This document shows positions 8,551 to 15,992 of a DNA stretch of 64,000 nt, piece by piece; position 1 is the first letter of the stretch; each line of letters begins with the position of its first letter. Source of the DNA: Rhodocyclaceae bacterium (lineage in GTDB: Bacteria; Pseudomonadota; Gammaproteobacteria; Burkholderiales; Usitatibacteraceae); NCBI GenBank assembly GCA_020247395.1, contig JADCJC010000010.1:26981-90980 (forward strand), given 5' to 3'. A program made the position numbers and the translations under genes. The notes under the pieces were generated by a model. The model did no database searches. It saw nothing but the letters and a program-made list of their open reading frames with translations, and was not told where the DNA came from.

Positions 8551-10053
8551 ATGTATGACCTAGCCATCATCGGCGGCGGCATTAATGGCTGTGGCATTGC
8601 ACGCGACGCGGCGGGTCGCGGCTTGTCAGTGTTGCTCGTGGAGCAACACGACCTCGCCTGCGCCACCAGTAGCTGGAGCACCAAACTCATTCATGGCGGG
8701 CTGCGCTATTTGGAGCAGTACGAATTCCGGCTGGTGCGTGAGTCCCTGCAAGAGCGGGAGATATTGCTAAAGCTGGCGCCACATCTCATCCGCCCCATGC
8801 AGTTTGTGCTGCCCCACGATCACGGGATGCGACCAGCGTGGATGATTCGCGCAGGGCTGTTTTTGTATGACCACATCGGCGGCAAACAATCGATGCCCGG
8901 CTCGCGTGGGTTACGCTTTCCAGAGCACAATTTCAACGCCGGACTGTCACCCAAAATCACGCGAGGGTTTGTCTATTCGGATGCGCAGGTTGACGATGCA
9001 AGGTTGACGGTATTGAACGCCGTCTCAGCCCGCGAGCTGGGTGCCGAGGTACGAACCCGCACCGCACTGGTAGGCGGGCGGCGTGAAGCCAATCGCTGGT
9101 GTTTGAGTTTGTCTGCCGATGGTGACACTGCGACAACAGTGTATGCAAATGCCGTGGTCAATGCCGCTGGCCCGTGGGTAAAACAAGTCCTTGATGGAGC
9201 ATTCAAGATCGAAATTGCGGCGACGGTGCGATTGGTAAAGGGCAGTCACATCATCGTGCCGCGTATCCATGAGCACGACCACGCTTATCTGTTGCAGACC
9301 GTCGATGGCCGTGTCGTGTTCGTGATTCCGTATGAGGGCCATTACTCGTTAATCGGCACAACCGACATCGTGGTGACTGATGCGAACCAAACGCCGTCTA
9401 TCTCCGAGGAAGAAACCGCTTATTTGCTGGAGGCGGTGAATCGCTTCCTGGCGAAGCGGCTGTTTGCGCGCGATGTGGTGCGGTCGTACGCTGGTGTGCG
9501 ACCACTGTATGACGATGGTGAGACCAACGCCAGCAAAATCACGCGCGACTATGTGCTGAAGCTCGATCACATCGAAGGCAAGCTGCCGCTGCTTTCGGTG
9601 TTTGGCGGCAAACTCACCACCTATCGACGTCTGGCGGAACACGCCTTGGAAACGATGGCACCACACCTGCCCGCCATGCGCGGCAAGTGGACGGGCAGTG
9701 TGGCGCTGCCGGGTGGCGAGTTGGAAGGTTATGCTGATGTTGATGCTTATGCACGCTCACTTATCCCAAAACACGCTGGTGTTCCGCCGGACTACATTCG
9801 GCGTTTGGTGCGCCGCCACGGTGATCGGGCAGCCAAGGTGTTGCGCGGCGTGCGCAATGTCGCCGACATGGGCGAGATCTTTGGGGCGGGGCTCAACTTG
9901 TTATGCGAGCGCGAGATCGAGTTTGTCATTCGCGATGAGTGGGCAACATCGACCGATGACATTCTCTGGCGGCGCACCAAGTGTGGCCTGCATATGGCTG
10001 ACGACGAGCGCGTCCGGGCTGCGGCGTTCATTGCGGGCAAACTCAAGCATTGA
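8551..10053 (+). CDS. glpD: Aerobic glycerol-3-phosphate dehydrogenase (GlpD)
   Basis: FAD-dependent, membrane-associated enzyme that oxidises sn-glycerol 3-phosphate to dihydroxyacetone phosphate and reduces quinone. The N-terminal dinucleotide-binding motif IIGGGINGCGIARDAAGRG (residues 6-24) and the downstream CATSSWSTKLIHGGLRYLE are diagnostic. The family C-terminal helical domain follows from about residue 390 (RLVRRHGDRAAKVL, then TDDILWRRTKCGLHM). The 500-residue length is normal. ATG at 8551 places the FAD motif at the very N-terminus as in relatives and is preceded by GAGAG. No glpK, glpF or glpR is nearby. Confidence 0.96.
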   Translation: MYDLAIIGGGINGCGIARDAAGRGLSVLLVEQHDLACATSSWSTKLIHGGLRYLEQYEFRLVRESLQEREILLKLAPHLIRPMQFVLPHDHGMRPAWMIRAGLFLYDHIGGKQSMPGSRGLRFPEHNFNAGLSPKITRGFVYSDAQVDDARLTVLNAVSARELGAEVRTRTALVGGRREANRWCLSLSADGDTATTVYANAVVNAAGPWVKQVLDGAFKIEIAATVRLVKGSHIIVPRIHEHDHAYLLQTVDGRVVFVIPYEGHYSLIGTTDIVVTDANQTPSISEEETAYLLEAVNRFLAKRLFARDVVRSYAGVRPLYDDGETNASKITRDYVLKLDHIEGKLPLLSVFGGKLTTYRRLAEHALETMAPHLPAMRGKWTGSVALPGGELEGYADVDAYARSLIPKHAGVPPDYIRRLVRRHGDRAAKVLRGVRNVADMGEIFGAGLNLLCEREIEFVIRDEWATSTDDILWRRTKCGLHMADDERVRAAAFIAGKLKH

Positions 10054-10250
10054 CGGGCGTTTTCAAGTGGTTAGGCGGGCTCATCAATATTGATGTTTGT
10101 TTATGCTTTGTATCTTCGTCGTTGAATGCGTGGGCTGGTTTGCGGCTGACCATCCTTTTGCCCTTGTTTTTGCTAGTGAGCGAAAGGGCCATGCTGGTGA
10201 GCAACCTACTGACCATCAAAGTAATCGTTACCCGTAAGCATTAGGAGGCC

Positions 10251-10278
10251 CCGCAGTGACATAATGCAGGGACTGCGG
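10251..10278. other. Short inverted repeat downstream of glpD
   Basis: CCGCAGT (10251-10257) and ACTGCGG (10272-10278) are perfect inverted repeats with a 14-base spacer. It lies about 200 bases behind the glpD stop in a stretch without a convincing gene. There is no T-run. It may be part of a terminator or a relic; the function is not known. Confidence 0.35.
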
Positions 10279-10391
10279 ATATTTGTCTGCCGATTAAGCT
10301 GATAAGTTCGAGACGCGCTGTGAGGTTGCACAAAACTGACTCCCAACTCGACGTCGTGGCGCAACTCAATCTAACTAACAGGGAGAGCAAT

Positions 10392-10565
10392 TTGAAGTGG
10401 ATTTTGGGGTTTTTGGTAGTGGCTACTTTAGCGGGGTGCGCATCACCTCAGGTGGTGTCCGTACGTAAACCGGGTGATGCAGACTTGAGCTGCGCGCAGC
10501 TCAAGAACGAGTATGCAGATGCGCTCGATTTTGAAGCTAAGGCGCGGAAGGAACGTACGAGTTGA
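10392..10565 (+). pseudogene. Small lipoprotein gene, apparently truncated
   Basis: A 57-residue reading frame starts at TTG 10392 behind a good Shine-Dalgarno site (GGGAGAG, 10381-10387). It encodes a lipoprotein signal peptide (KWILGFLVVATLAGC, lipobox LAGC) followed by SCAQLKNEYADALDFEAKAR. From memory this resembles a family of small lipoproteins or membrane proteins in which KARKERG is followed by a glycine-rich membrane segment. Here the frame stops right after KERTS, exactly where a remnant of an unrelated minus-strand gene begins. I infer loss of the 3' half by deletion or recombination. A genuine short lipoprotein remains possible. Confidence 0.45.
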
Positions 10566-10566
10566 T

Positions 10567-10836
10567 TTTGCAGGACCTCACTCAAAAAGACGCCGTTTTG
10601 CGGCATCGGGTCGATGGCAAAACTGAGCTGTTCACAGGCGTTGGATCTTGCCAAGTAGCCGTCTGCACCCGCACGAATTGCTCGCTCGCCGAAAACGGCT
10701 TCGCTGAGGTTGCTGACAACCAGTAGCTTTGTGGTTGGTTGGATGCTCTTTAGCCGTGCCGCGATTCGGACGCCTCCGCAGTCGATAAACCCGGCTGGGC
10801 ATCGAGCGGGCTCTTGGTAATGGCGTAGTGGATGCC
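10567..10836 (-). pseudogene. Remnant of a NarL/FixJ-type response-regulator receiver domain
   Basis: On the minus strand, from about 10800 down to 10567, the frame reads GFIDCGGVRIAARLKSIQ, TTKLLVVSNLSEAVF, GERAIRAGADGYLARS and FAIDPMPQNGVFLSEVL. This follows the second half of a receiver domain: the region after the phospho-aspartate, the beta-4 LLVVS strand, the RAGADGYL motif with alanine/arginine where lysine is expected, and the last helix. No start codon leads into it, and a frame change near 10790 would join LDAQPG to it. There is no DNA-binding part. The low end runs straight into the truncated lipoprotein frame. This looks like a decayed, fragmentary gene. Confidence 0.5.
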
Positions 10837-10859
10837 TTTCACAATCCAGACAAGGGCCT

Positions 10860-11302
10860 TTGTTTTTTTAAGGAAAGAAATCTAACTGAATTTCGCTCAG
10901 CGGACTGCCAGTCCAATAGTTTTAACAGAGTTTTGCTCGATAGTCGGTCGAGCTTCTAAGGGTGTTGCCCTCGGTCCTTGCCTCGTTTCGCACGTTGCCC
11001 CCAGAGGTATGTCTCACCGAACACGCGGGGGTCGCTGGATGTCGCAATGGTTCTCTATGTGCGGGACGTTGCCGGTTACACGATCCGCAAAATAGTGCCG
11101 CAGGGTGGTGGAGCTAGTCTGAAACGCGAGTACATTCAATAGAATCTCTGTTTCGGTGGCCCGCGCAAATTCAAGGCTCTCGGTTCCCGGCGCAAATTGA
11201 GGTGGGCGAGTGTGGATCTGTAGAGCCTTTGCACCTGCGAGGCATCGGGTAGTGAGAGCTCGGCATAGTGGCCATCGACGTGGATTCGTTGAACGGCTTT
11301 CG
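10860..11302. other. Gene-poor stretch with frame-broken possible coding remnant
   Basis: No intact gene is supported between the response-regulator remnant and the end of dnaJ. On the minus strand between about 11290 and 11035, two successive frames look protein-like: first VDGHYAELSLPDASQVQRLY, then, after a shift, SLEFARATETEILLNVLAFQ continuing to a stop near 11036. I do not recognise the family. Composition and broken frames suggest a decayed gene, but chance open frames are not excluded. Confidence 0.3.
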
Positions 11303-12445
11303 CTAACCTGCGAAAAAGTCCTTCACCCTATCCATAAACCCCTTGGCGCGCGGGTTGTGCTTGTCGCCGTCTTTTTTGTTGATCTCTTCCAATTCGCGCA
11401 GCAACTCTTTCTGGCGATCGGTGAGCCGCACTGGTGTTTCGATCACAACATGGCACATCAAGTCACCGTTGGATGTCTGGCGAATCGGCTTAATGCCCTT
11501 GCCGCGCAACCGGAATACCTGACCGGACTGCGTCTCCGCTGGAATTTTGATCTTCGCTTCGCCGTCAAGTGTCGGAATACTGATCTCACCGCCAAGTGCC
11601 GCGATGGTGAATGAAATTGGCATTTCGCAATGTAGATCCGCACCTTCGCGTTGAAACACACTGTGTGCCTTCAGTTGCACGACCACGTACAGGTCACCAG
11701 GAGGGCCACCGTTGACACCCGCCTCACCCTCGCCCGACAAGCGAATGCGATCTCCGTCATCGACACCAGCGGGAATTTTGACTGACAAGGTTTTGTGCTT
11801 CTTGACCCGCCCTGCGCCGTTACATGCCGCGCATGGCTCGGGGATGACTTTGCCGGTGCCATGACAAGTCGGACAGGTTTGTTGAATTGAGAAGAAGCCC
11901 TGCTGCATGCGTACCTGACCAGACCCTCCGCACGTGTGACAGGTTTTAGCCTTGGTGCCAGGTTTGGCACCCGAACCATCACAGACATCACACTCTTCCA
12001 TGGCGGGAATGCGGATCTTGGTTTCTGTACCACGTGCAGCTTGCTCTAGCGTGATCTCCATGTTGTAACGCAGGTCAGAGCCACGATAGACCTGCTGGCC
12101 GCCGCCACTGCGGCCACCACGACCACCGAAGATTTCGCCAAAGATATCGCCAAAGGCATCGGAGAATCCACCCATGCCTTCACCGCCATATCCGCCGGGA
12201 CCGCCGCCCGCTTGAGGGCTCACGCCGACGTGGCCGTATGCATCATAGGCGCGACGTTTTTCCGCGTCAGATAGGATCTCATAGGCCTCCTTCGCCTCTT
12301 TGAATTTTTCTTCGGCGTCTTTGCTGTCAGGGTTGCGATCTGGATGGAGCTTCATCGCGAGTTTGCGATAGGACTTCTTGATGTCATCGTCTGACGCGTC
12401 GCGATTGACCCCAAGGATTTCGTAAAAGTCGCGTTTTTTTGCCAT
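11303..12445 (-). CDS. dnaJ: Chaperone protein DnaJ (Hsp40)
   Basis: Co-chaperone that delivers unfolded clients to DnaK and stimulates its ATPase. In order it shows the J domain (residues 1-70, with the essential HPD at 34-36), a Gly/Phe-rich linker (about 75-120), a zinc-binding domain with four CxxCxGxG-type repeats ([32 protein letters not shown]) and the C-terminal substrate-binding domains. The 380-residue length is normal. It lies downstream of dnaK on the same strand with a strong hairpin in the gap, so it may be expressed at a lower level or partly from its own promoter. Confidence 0.98.
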   Translation of the reverse strand: MAKKRDFYEILGVNRDASDDDIKKSYRKLAMKLHPDRNPDSKDAEEKFKEAKEAYEILSDAEKRRAYDAYGHVGVSPQAGGGPGGYGGEGMGGFSDAFGDIFGEIFGGRGGRSGGGQQVYRGSDLRYNMEITLEQAARGTETKIRIPAMEECDVCDGSGAKPGTKAKTCHTCGGSGQVRMQQGFFSIQQTCPTCHGTGKVIPEPCAACNGAGRVKKHKTLSVKIPAGVDDGDRIRLSGEGEAGVNGGPPGDLYVVVQLKAHSVFQREGADLHCEMPISFTIAALGGEISIPTLDGEAKIKIPAETQSGQVFRLRGKGIKPIRQTSNGDLMCHVVIETPVRLTDRQKELLRELEEINKKDGDKHNPRAKGFMDRVKDFFAG

Positions 12446-12511
12446 GGTGTTTATAGGTTTACGGTTAGCGCAGTGGCAGCTAGTGAAGTTGAGGCGGTGT
12501 CAATCATGACA

Positions 12512-12541
12512 AAGGGGGCGAGGACTCCTCCTCACCCCCTT
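12512..12541 (-). terminator. Strong hairpin between dnaK and dnaJ
   Basis: AAGGGGGCGAGGA (12512-12524) pairs with TCCTCACCCCCTT (12529-12541) with a single mismatch around a 4-base loop. Read in the direction of dnaK transcription it lies 20 bases after the dnaK stop, and the stem ends in a short U-run (CCCCCUUUGU). It may act as a partial terminator or 3'-end stabiliser that sets the dnaK:dnaJ ratio. Confidence 0.6.
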
Positions 12542-12561
12542 CAATCGAGTACTACGTTTGG

Positions 12562-14535
12562 CTACTTCTTGTCCTTGACCTCGGTAAATTCAGCATCAAC
12601 GACATTACCCATGTCTTTCTCTTTGGCGGGCGCTTCGTGCGCGCCTCCTGCTGAACCACCGGCACCGGGCGCACCTTGTCCAGTGTTGGCAGCGGCTTCA
12701 GCTTGTGCCTTGGCCTGCATGTCGGCGTACATTTTTTCCCCGAGTTTCTGCGCCGCTTTTGTCAGCGTCTCAGTTCTTGCCACGATGGCGTCTTTGTCAT
12801 TTCCCTTCAACGCCTCTTCGAGGTCCTTACTTGCCGCCTCGATTGCAGACTTCTCACCTGCGTCGAGCTTGTCGCCGTACTCTTCCAGCGACTTCTTCGT
12901 CTCGTGAACCAATGCATCCCCCTGATTGCGGGCCGACACTAGCTCTAAGGCTTTTTTGTCCTCGTCCGCATTCGCTTCCGCATCCTTTACCATGCGCTGG
13001 ATTTCCTCTTCGGTCAATCCAGAGTTGGCCTTGATGGTGATCTTGTTTTCTTTGCCGGTCGCCTTGTCTTTGGCAGATACGTGCATGATGCCGTTCGCGT
13101 CGATGTCGAAGGTCACTTCGATCTGCGGCTGACCACGGCGTGATGGTGGAATGCCTTCGAGGTTGAACTGACCCAGCGACTTGTTGCCTGCAGCCATCTC
13201 GCGCTCACCTTGCAGGACATGAATTGTCACGGCCGATTGGTTGTCGTCGGCCGTCGAGAAGATTTGTGATGCTTTGGTCGGAACGGTGGTGTTTTTCTTG
13301 ATCAGTTTGGTCGAGACGCCGCCGAGTGTTTCGATGCCCAGGGATAGTGGCGTTACGTCAAGCAGCAACACATCTTTTACGTCGCCCTTTAAAACGCCGC
13401 CTTGAATCGCTGCACCAACAGCGACCGCCTCGTCCGGGTTGACGTCCTTACGCGGTTCTTTGCCAAAAATCTCTTTAACCTTTTCTTGCACCTTTGGCAT
13501 ACGAGTCTGGCCGCCGACCAAGATGACATCAGAGATATCACTGATCTTCACACCCGCGTCCTTGATGGCGATGCGGCATGGCTCAATGGTGCGCTCGATG
13601 AGTTCATCGACCAGCGATTCAAACTTGGCTCGGGTGATCTTGACCAACAAGTGCTTCGGACCGGTCGCATCAGCGGTGACATATGGCAGGTTAACCTCGG
13701 TTTGCTGCGACGACGACAACTCGATCTTCGCTTTTTCAGCGGCTTCTTTCAGGCGCTGCAAGGCGAGTACGTCCTTCTTTAGATCAATGCCTTGTTCTTT
13801 CTTGAATTCGTCGCAGAGGTAGTCCATCAGGCGTTGGTCGAAATCTTCACCGCCCAAGAAAGTGTCGCCATTGGTAGACAGCACTTCAAACTGATGTTCG
13901 CCGTCGACAGATGCGATTTCGATAATTGAGACGTCGAACGTGCCGCCGCCTAAGTCATACACCGCGATCTTGCGATCGCCTTCCTTTTTGTCCATGCCAA
14001 ACGCGAGTGCGGCAGCAGTCGGTTCGTTGATAATGCGTTTGACTTCCAAGCCAGCGATGCGACCCGCATCCTTGGTGGCCTGACGTTGCGCATCGTTGAA
14101 GTAAGCCGGAACCGTGATGACGGCCTCGGTGACGTCTTCACCGAGATAATCCTCAGCGGTCTTTTTCATTTTGCGCAACACTTCTGAGGACACCTGCGGT
14201 GGCGCGATGCGTTTGCCACGTACTTCTACCCATGCGTCACCGTTGTCGTTCTTGACAATAGCGTAAGGCATGAGATTGATGTCTTTCTGGACTTCTTTTT
14301 CTTCAAAACGGCGGCCGATCAGTCGTTTGACCGCGAATAGCGTGTTCTTCGGGTTCGTTACGGCCTGACGCTTTGCCGATGCGCCAACCAGTATTTCGCC
14401 GTCTTCTTGGTAGGCAACGATGGACGGTGTGGTGCGGGCGCCTTCGGCGTTCTCAATTACCTTGGGTTGGCCAGCTTCCATGATGGAAACACAGCTGTTG
14501 GTCGTCCCTAAGTCAATTCCAATAATCTTTCCCAT
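12562..14535 (-). CDS. dnaK: Chaperone protein DnaK (Hsp70)
   Basis: ATP-driven cytoplasmic chaperone. The N-terminus carries the phosphate-binding motif [12 protein letters not shown], and [19 protein letters not shown] and [13 protein letters not shown] mark the actin-like ATPase fold. The substrate-binding domain begins around residue 390 ([16 protein letters not shown]) and the lid ends in a Gly/Ala-rich tail closing with [13 protein letters not shown]. The 657-residue length is slightly above the usual 635-645 because of this tail. A well-matched sigma-32 promoter lies just upstream. It is second in the order grpE-dnaK-dnaJ. Confidence 0.98.
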   Translation of the reverse strand: MGKIIGIDLGTTNSCVSIMEAGQPKVIENAEGARTTPSIVAYQEDGEILVGASAKRQAVTNPKNTLFAVKRLIGRRFEEKEVQKDINLMPYAIVKNDNGDAWVEVRGKRIAPPQVSSEVLRKMKKTAEDYLGEDVTEAVITVPAYFNDAQRQATKDAGRIAGLEVKRIINEPTAAALAFGMDKKEGDRKIAVYDLGGGTFDVSIIEIASVDGEHQFEVLSTNGDTFLGGEDFDQRLMDYLCDEFKKEQGIDLKKDVLALQRLKEAAEKAKIELSSSQQTEVNLPYVTADATGPKHLLVKITRAKFESLVDELIERTIEPCRIAIKDAGVKISDISDVILVGGQTRMPKVQEKVKEIFGKEPRKDVNPDEAVAVGAAIQGGVLKGDVKDVLLLDVTPLSLGIETLGGVSTKLIKKNTTVPTKASQIFSTADDNQSAVTIHVLQGEREMAAGNKSLGQFNLEGIPPSRRGQPQIEVTFDIDANGIMHVSAKDKATGKENKITIKANSGLTEEEIQRMVKDAEANADEDKKALELVSARNQGDALVHETKKSLEEYGDKLDAGEKSAIEAASKDLEEALKGNDKDAIVARTETLTKAAQKLGEKMYADMQAKAQAEAAANTGQGAPGAGGSAGGAHEAPAKEKDMGNVVDAEFTEVKDKK

Positions 14536-14574
14536 GATGTTTTCCCTTTTGGTGCGAGTTTTCTAATGATTTGC

Positions 14575-14602
14575 AAATGGGGTCGTTACCCGATGCTTCA
14601 AG
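14575..14602 (-). promoter_or_regulatory. Sigma-32 (RpoH) type promoter for dnaK
   Basis: On the minus strand CTTGAA (14602-14597) is followed after 14 bases by CCCCATTT (14582-14575), a near-perfect match to the RpoH consensus CTTGAA-N13/14-CCCCATnT. It lies 40-67 bases upstream of the dnaK ATG in the grpE-dnaK gap. Confidence 0.8.
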
Positions 14603-14630
14603 CCTTGCCCCTCGACATCAGCGCCCCTCG

Positions 14631-15179
14631 TCAGGCCTTGGCTTTGGATACGGCGACTAATGCCGGGCGCAGTACACGCTCGTGGAGTGTGTACCCTTTT
14701 TGCATGACTGATACCACCGTATTCGGCTCTTGTTCGGATTCAACAGCCGCGATGGACTGGTGCCGGGACGGATCGAACTTCTGGCCGAGCGGGTCGACTT
14801 CTTGAATCGAGAATTTTTCAAATACTGACGACAGTTGACGAGCGGTGAGTTCCACACCTTGTTTATAGGCGTCAACAGACGGCGCGTCTACTTTCAATGC
14901 GGCGTCTAGGCTATCCTTCACGGCCAACAGGGCGTCAGCGATACGTTCGACCCCGTATTTTTGCGCCTTGAGTACGTCTTCGGCCGAACGTCGGCGGATG
15001 TTGTCCGTCTCTGCCTTTGCCCGCAACCACTCGTCTTTGGCATTGGCTAGCGCGGCTTCGGCAGTCGCCAGTCGCGCAGCAAGGTCTTCGTTCAGTTCGT
15101 TAGCTCCAGCAACGGTTTCGCTGTGCTTGCTTTGCCCTTGTGAGGAGTTGTCAGGCGCATTTTCTGGTGTTTGTGTCAT
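14631..15179 (-). CDS. grpE: Nucleotide exchange factor GrpE
   Basis: Releases ADP from DnaK, resetting the chaperone cycle. The 182-residue protein has an acidic, low-complexity N-terminus, a long helical segment ([20 protein letters not shown], then [12 protein letters not shown]) that forms the dimer stalk, and the C-terminal beta domain ending in the typical [15 protein letters not shown] at 15179 is preferred over the in-frame TTG two codons upstream. It is followed by dnaK with 95 bases between, and that gap holds a separate promoter. Confidence 0.96.
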   Translation of the reverse strand: MTQTPENAPDNSSQGQSKHSETVAGANELNEDLAARLATAEAALANAKDEWLRAKAETDNIRRRSAEDVLKAQKYGVERIADALLAVKDSLDAALKVDAPSVDAYKQGVELTARQLSSVFEKFSIQEVDPLGQKFDPSRHQSIAAVESEQEPNTVVSVMQKGYTLHERVLRPALVAVSKAKA

Positions 15180-15213
15180 CCCCAATTTCCCTAGAAAATC
15201 AATTTCATGGGCG

Positions 15214-15241
15214 ATATTGGGGTAATCAAGTTGTTTTCAAG
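15214..15241 (-). promoter_or_regulatory. Sigma-32 (RpoH) type promoter for grpE
   Basis: On the minus strand CTTGAA (15241-15236) and CCCCAATAT (15222-15214) are spaced by 13 bases, close to the RpoH consensus, and lie about 35-62 bases upstream of the grpE start. The -35 half is one arm of a perfect inverted repeat, TTTTCAAGC (15234-15242) and GCTTGAAAA (15249-15257). No CIRCE operator was seen. Confidence 0.72.
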
Positions 15242-15293
15242 CGGGCCAGCTTGAAAAACCGCAATTAATTTGGGGTTAAAGTGAGCTCTGTGA

Positions 15294-15653
15294 TTATGCT
15301 GCGGGTCGTTTCGGGTTGTCGCTAATTAGCCAGTTCACCAACAGGGTGATGACGGAATACATTAATGACCCAACCAATGCCGCCGTGAAACCCGACACTG
15401 TAAAACCCTTGACGACCTCAGCGACCAGCCAAAACAGGAGGGCGTTGATGACAAAGATAAAAAGTCCCATGGTCAGCAGGGTCACAGGAAGGGTCAGAAG
15501 GATAAGGATCGGGCGGATGATGGCGTTGACCAGGCCAAGAACCAGGGCGGCGGCGAGCGCGGCAAAGATGCCATCGACGTTCACCCCTGAATAGAGGAAG
15601 GCCACGGCGAGCAGGGCAAGGGCGTTTACGCACCAGCGAACAAGGATTTTCAT
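15294..15653 (-). CDS. Small four-helix membrane protein, phage-holin-family-4 superfamily (YvlD-like)
   Basis: A 119-residue integral membrane protein with about four hydrophobic segments and short loops, matching the widespread family annotated as phage holin family 4 / YvlD (PF04020). The marker is the segment LGLVNAIIRPILILLTLPVT. Despite the family name these are chromosomal housekeeping membrane proteins of unknown function, and there is no phage context here. It sits upstream of grpE on the same strand with its stop about 50 bases before the grpE promoter. Confidence 0.8.
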   Translation of the reverse strand: MKILVRWCVNALALLAVAFLYSGVNVDGIFAALAAALVLGLVNAIIRPILILLTLPVTLLTMGLFIFVINALLFWLVAEVVKGFTVSGFTAALVGSLMYSVITLLVNWLISDNPKRPAA

Positions 15654-15992
15654 GAACTTAGCCTGTAAGGTTGGCTGAGAGGGCGGGACATATACGTTAT
15701 GATACCGCGCGTTACTATTGTTCCTGATTAGGTCTTGCGCCGCCGGTTGCTCGGCGAAATCACAATAATTGGCGAGCCTGAATCCACCGAGCGCGCAAAG
15801 TAGGAAGCCCCTTATTGGCGGGCATTTTCAGAGTATATTTATCGCCAATAAACGACCTGATGATTGGTGATTGTTGTGTTGGTCGCCTAATGCCATCAGC
15901 CTCATTACAATGGCAACAAGGTTAGCTGTATGAGCGCATGGCCTTCCGTTAATCCTCGTCCCTTGTGAATTTGGGCGATACACCTCTAGCAC
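15654..15992. other. Divergent intergenic region with 9-bp inverted repeat
   Basis: This 339-base gap separates the minus-strand membrane protein from the plus-strand DUF1631 gene. It contains a perfect inverted repeat, TTATTGGCG (15812-15820) and CGCCAATAA (15843-15851), with a 22-base AT-rich spacer including TATATTTAT. The layout would suit an operator or a hairpin at the promoter of the DUF1631 gene. No open frame or RNA gene is apparent. Confidence 0.4.

Noticed and set aside
10050..10244. 64-codon plus-strand frame overlapping the glpD stop
   Set aside because: It starts at a TTG inside glpD without a ribosome site and shows no family features; hydrophobic content alone is not enough.
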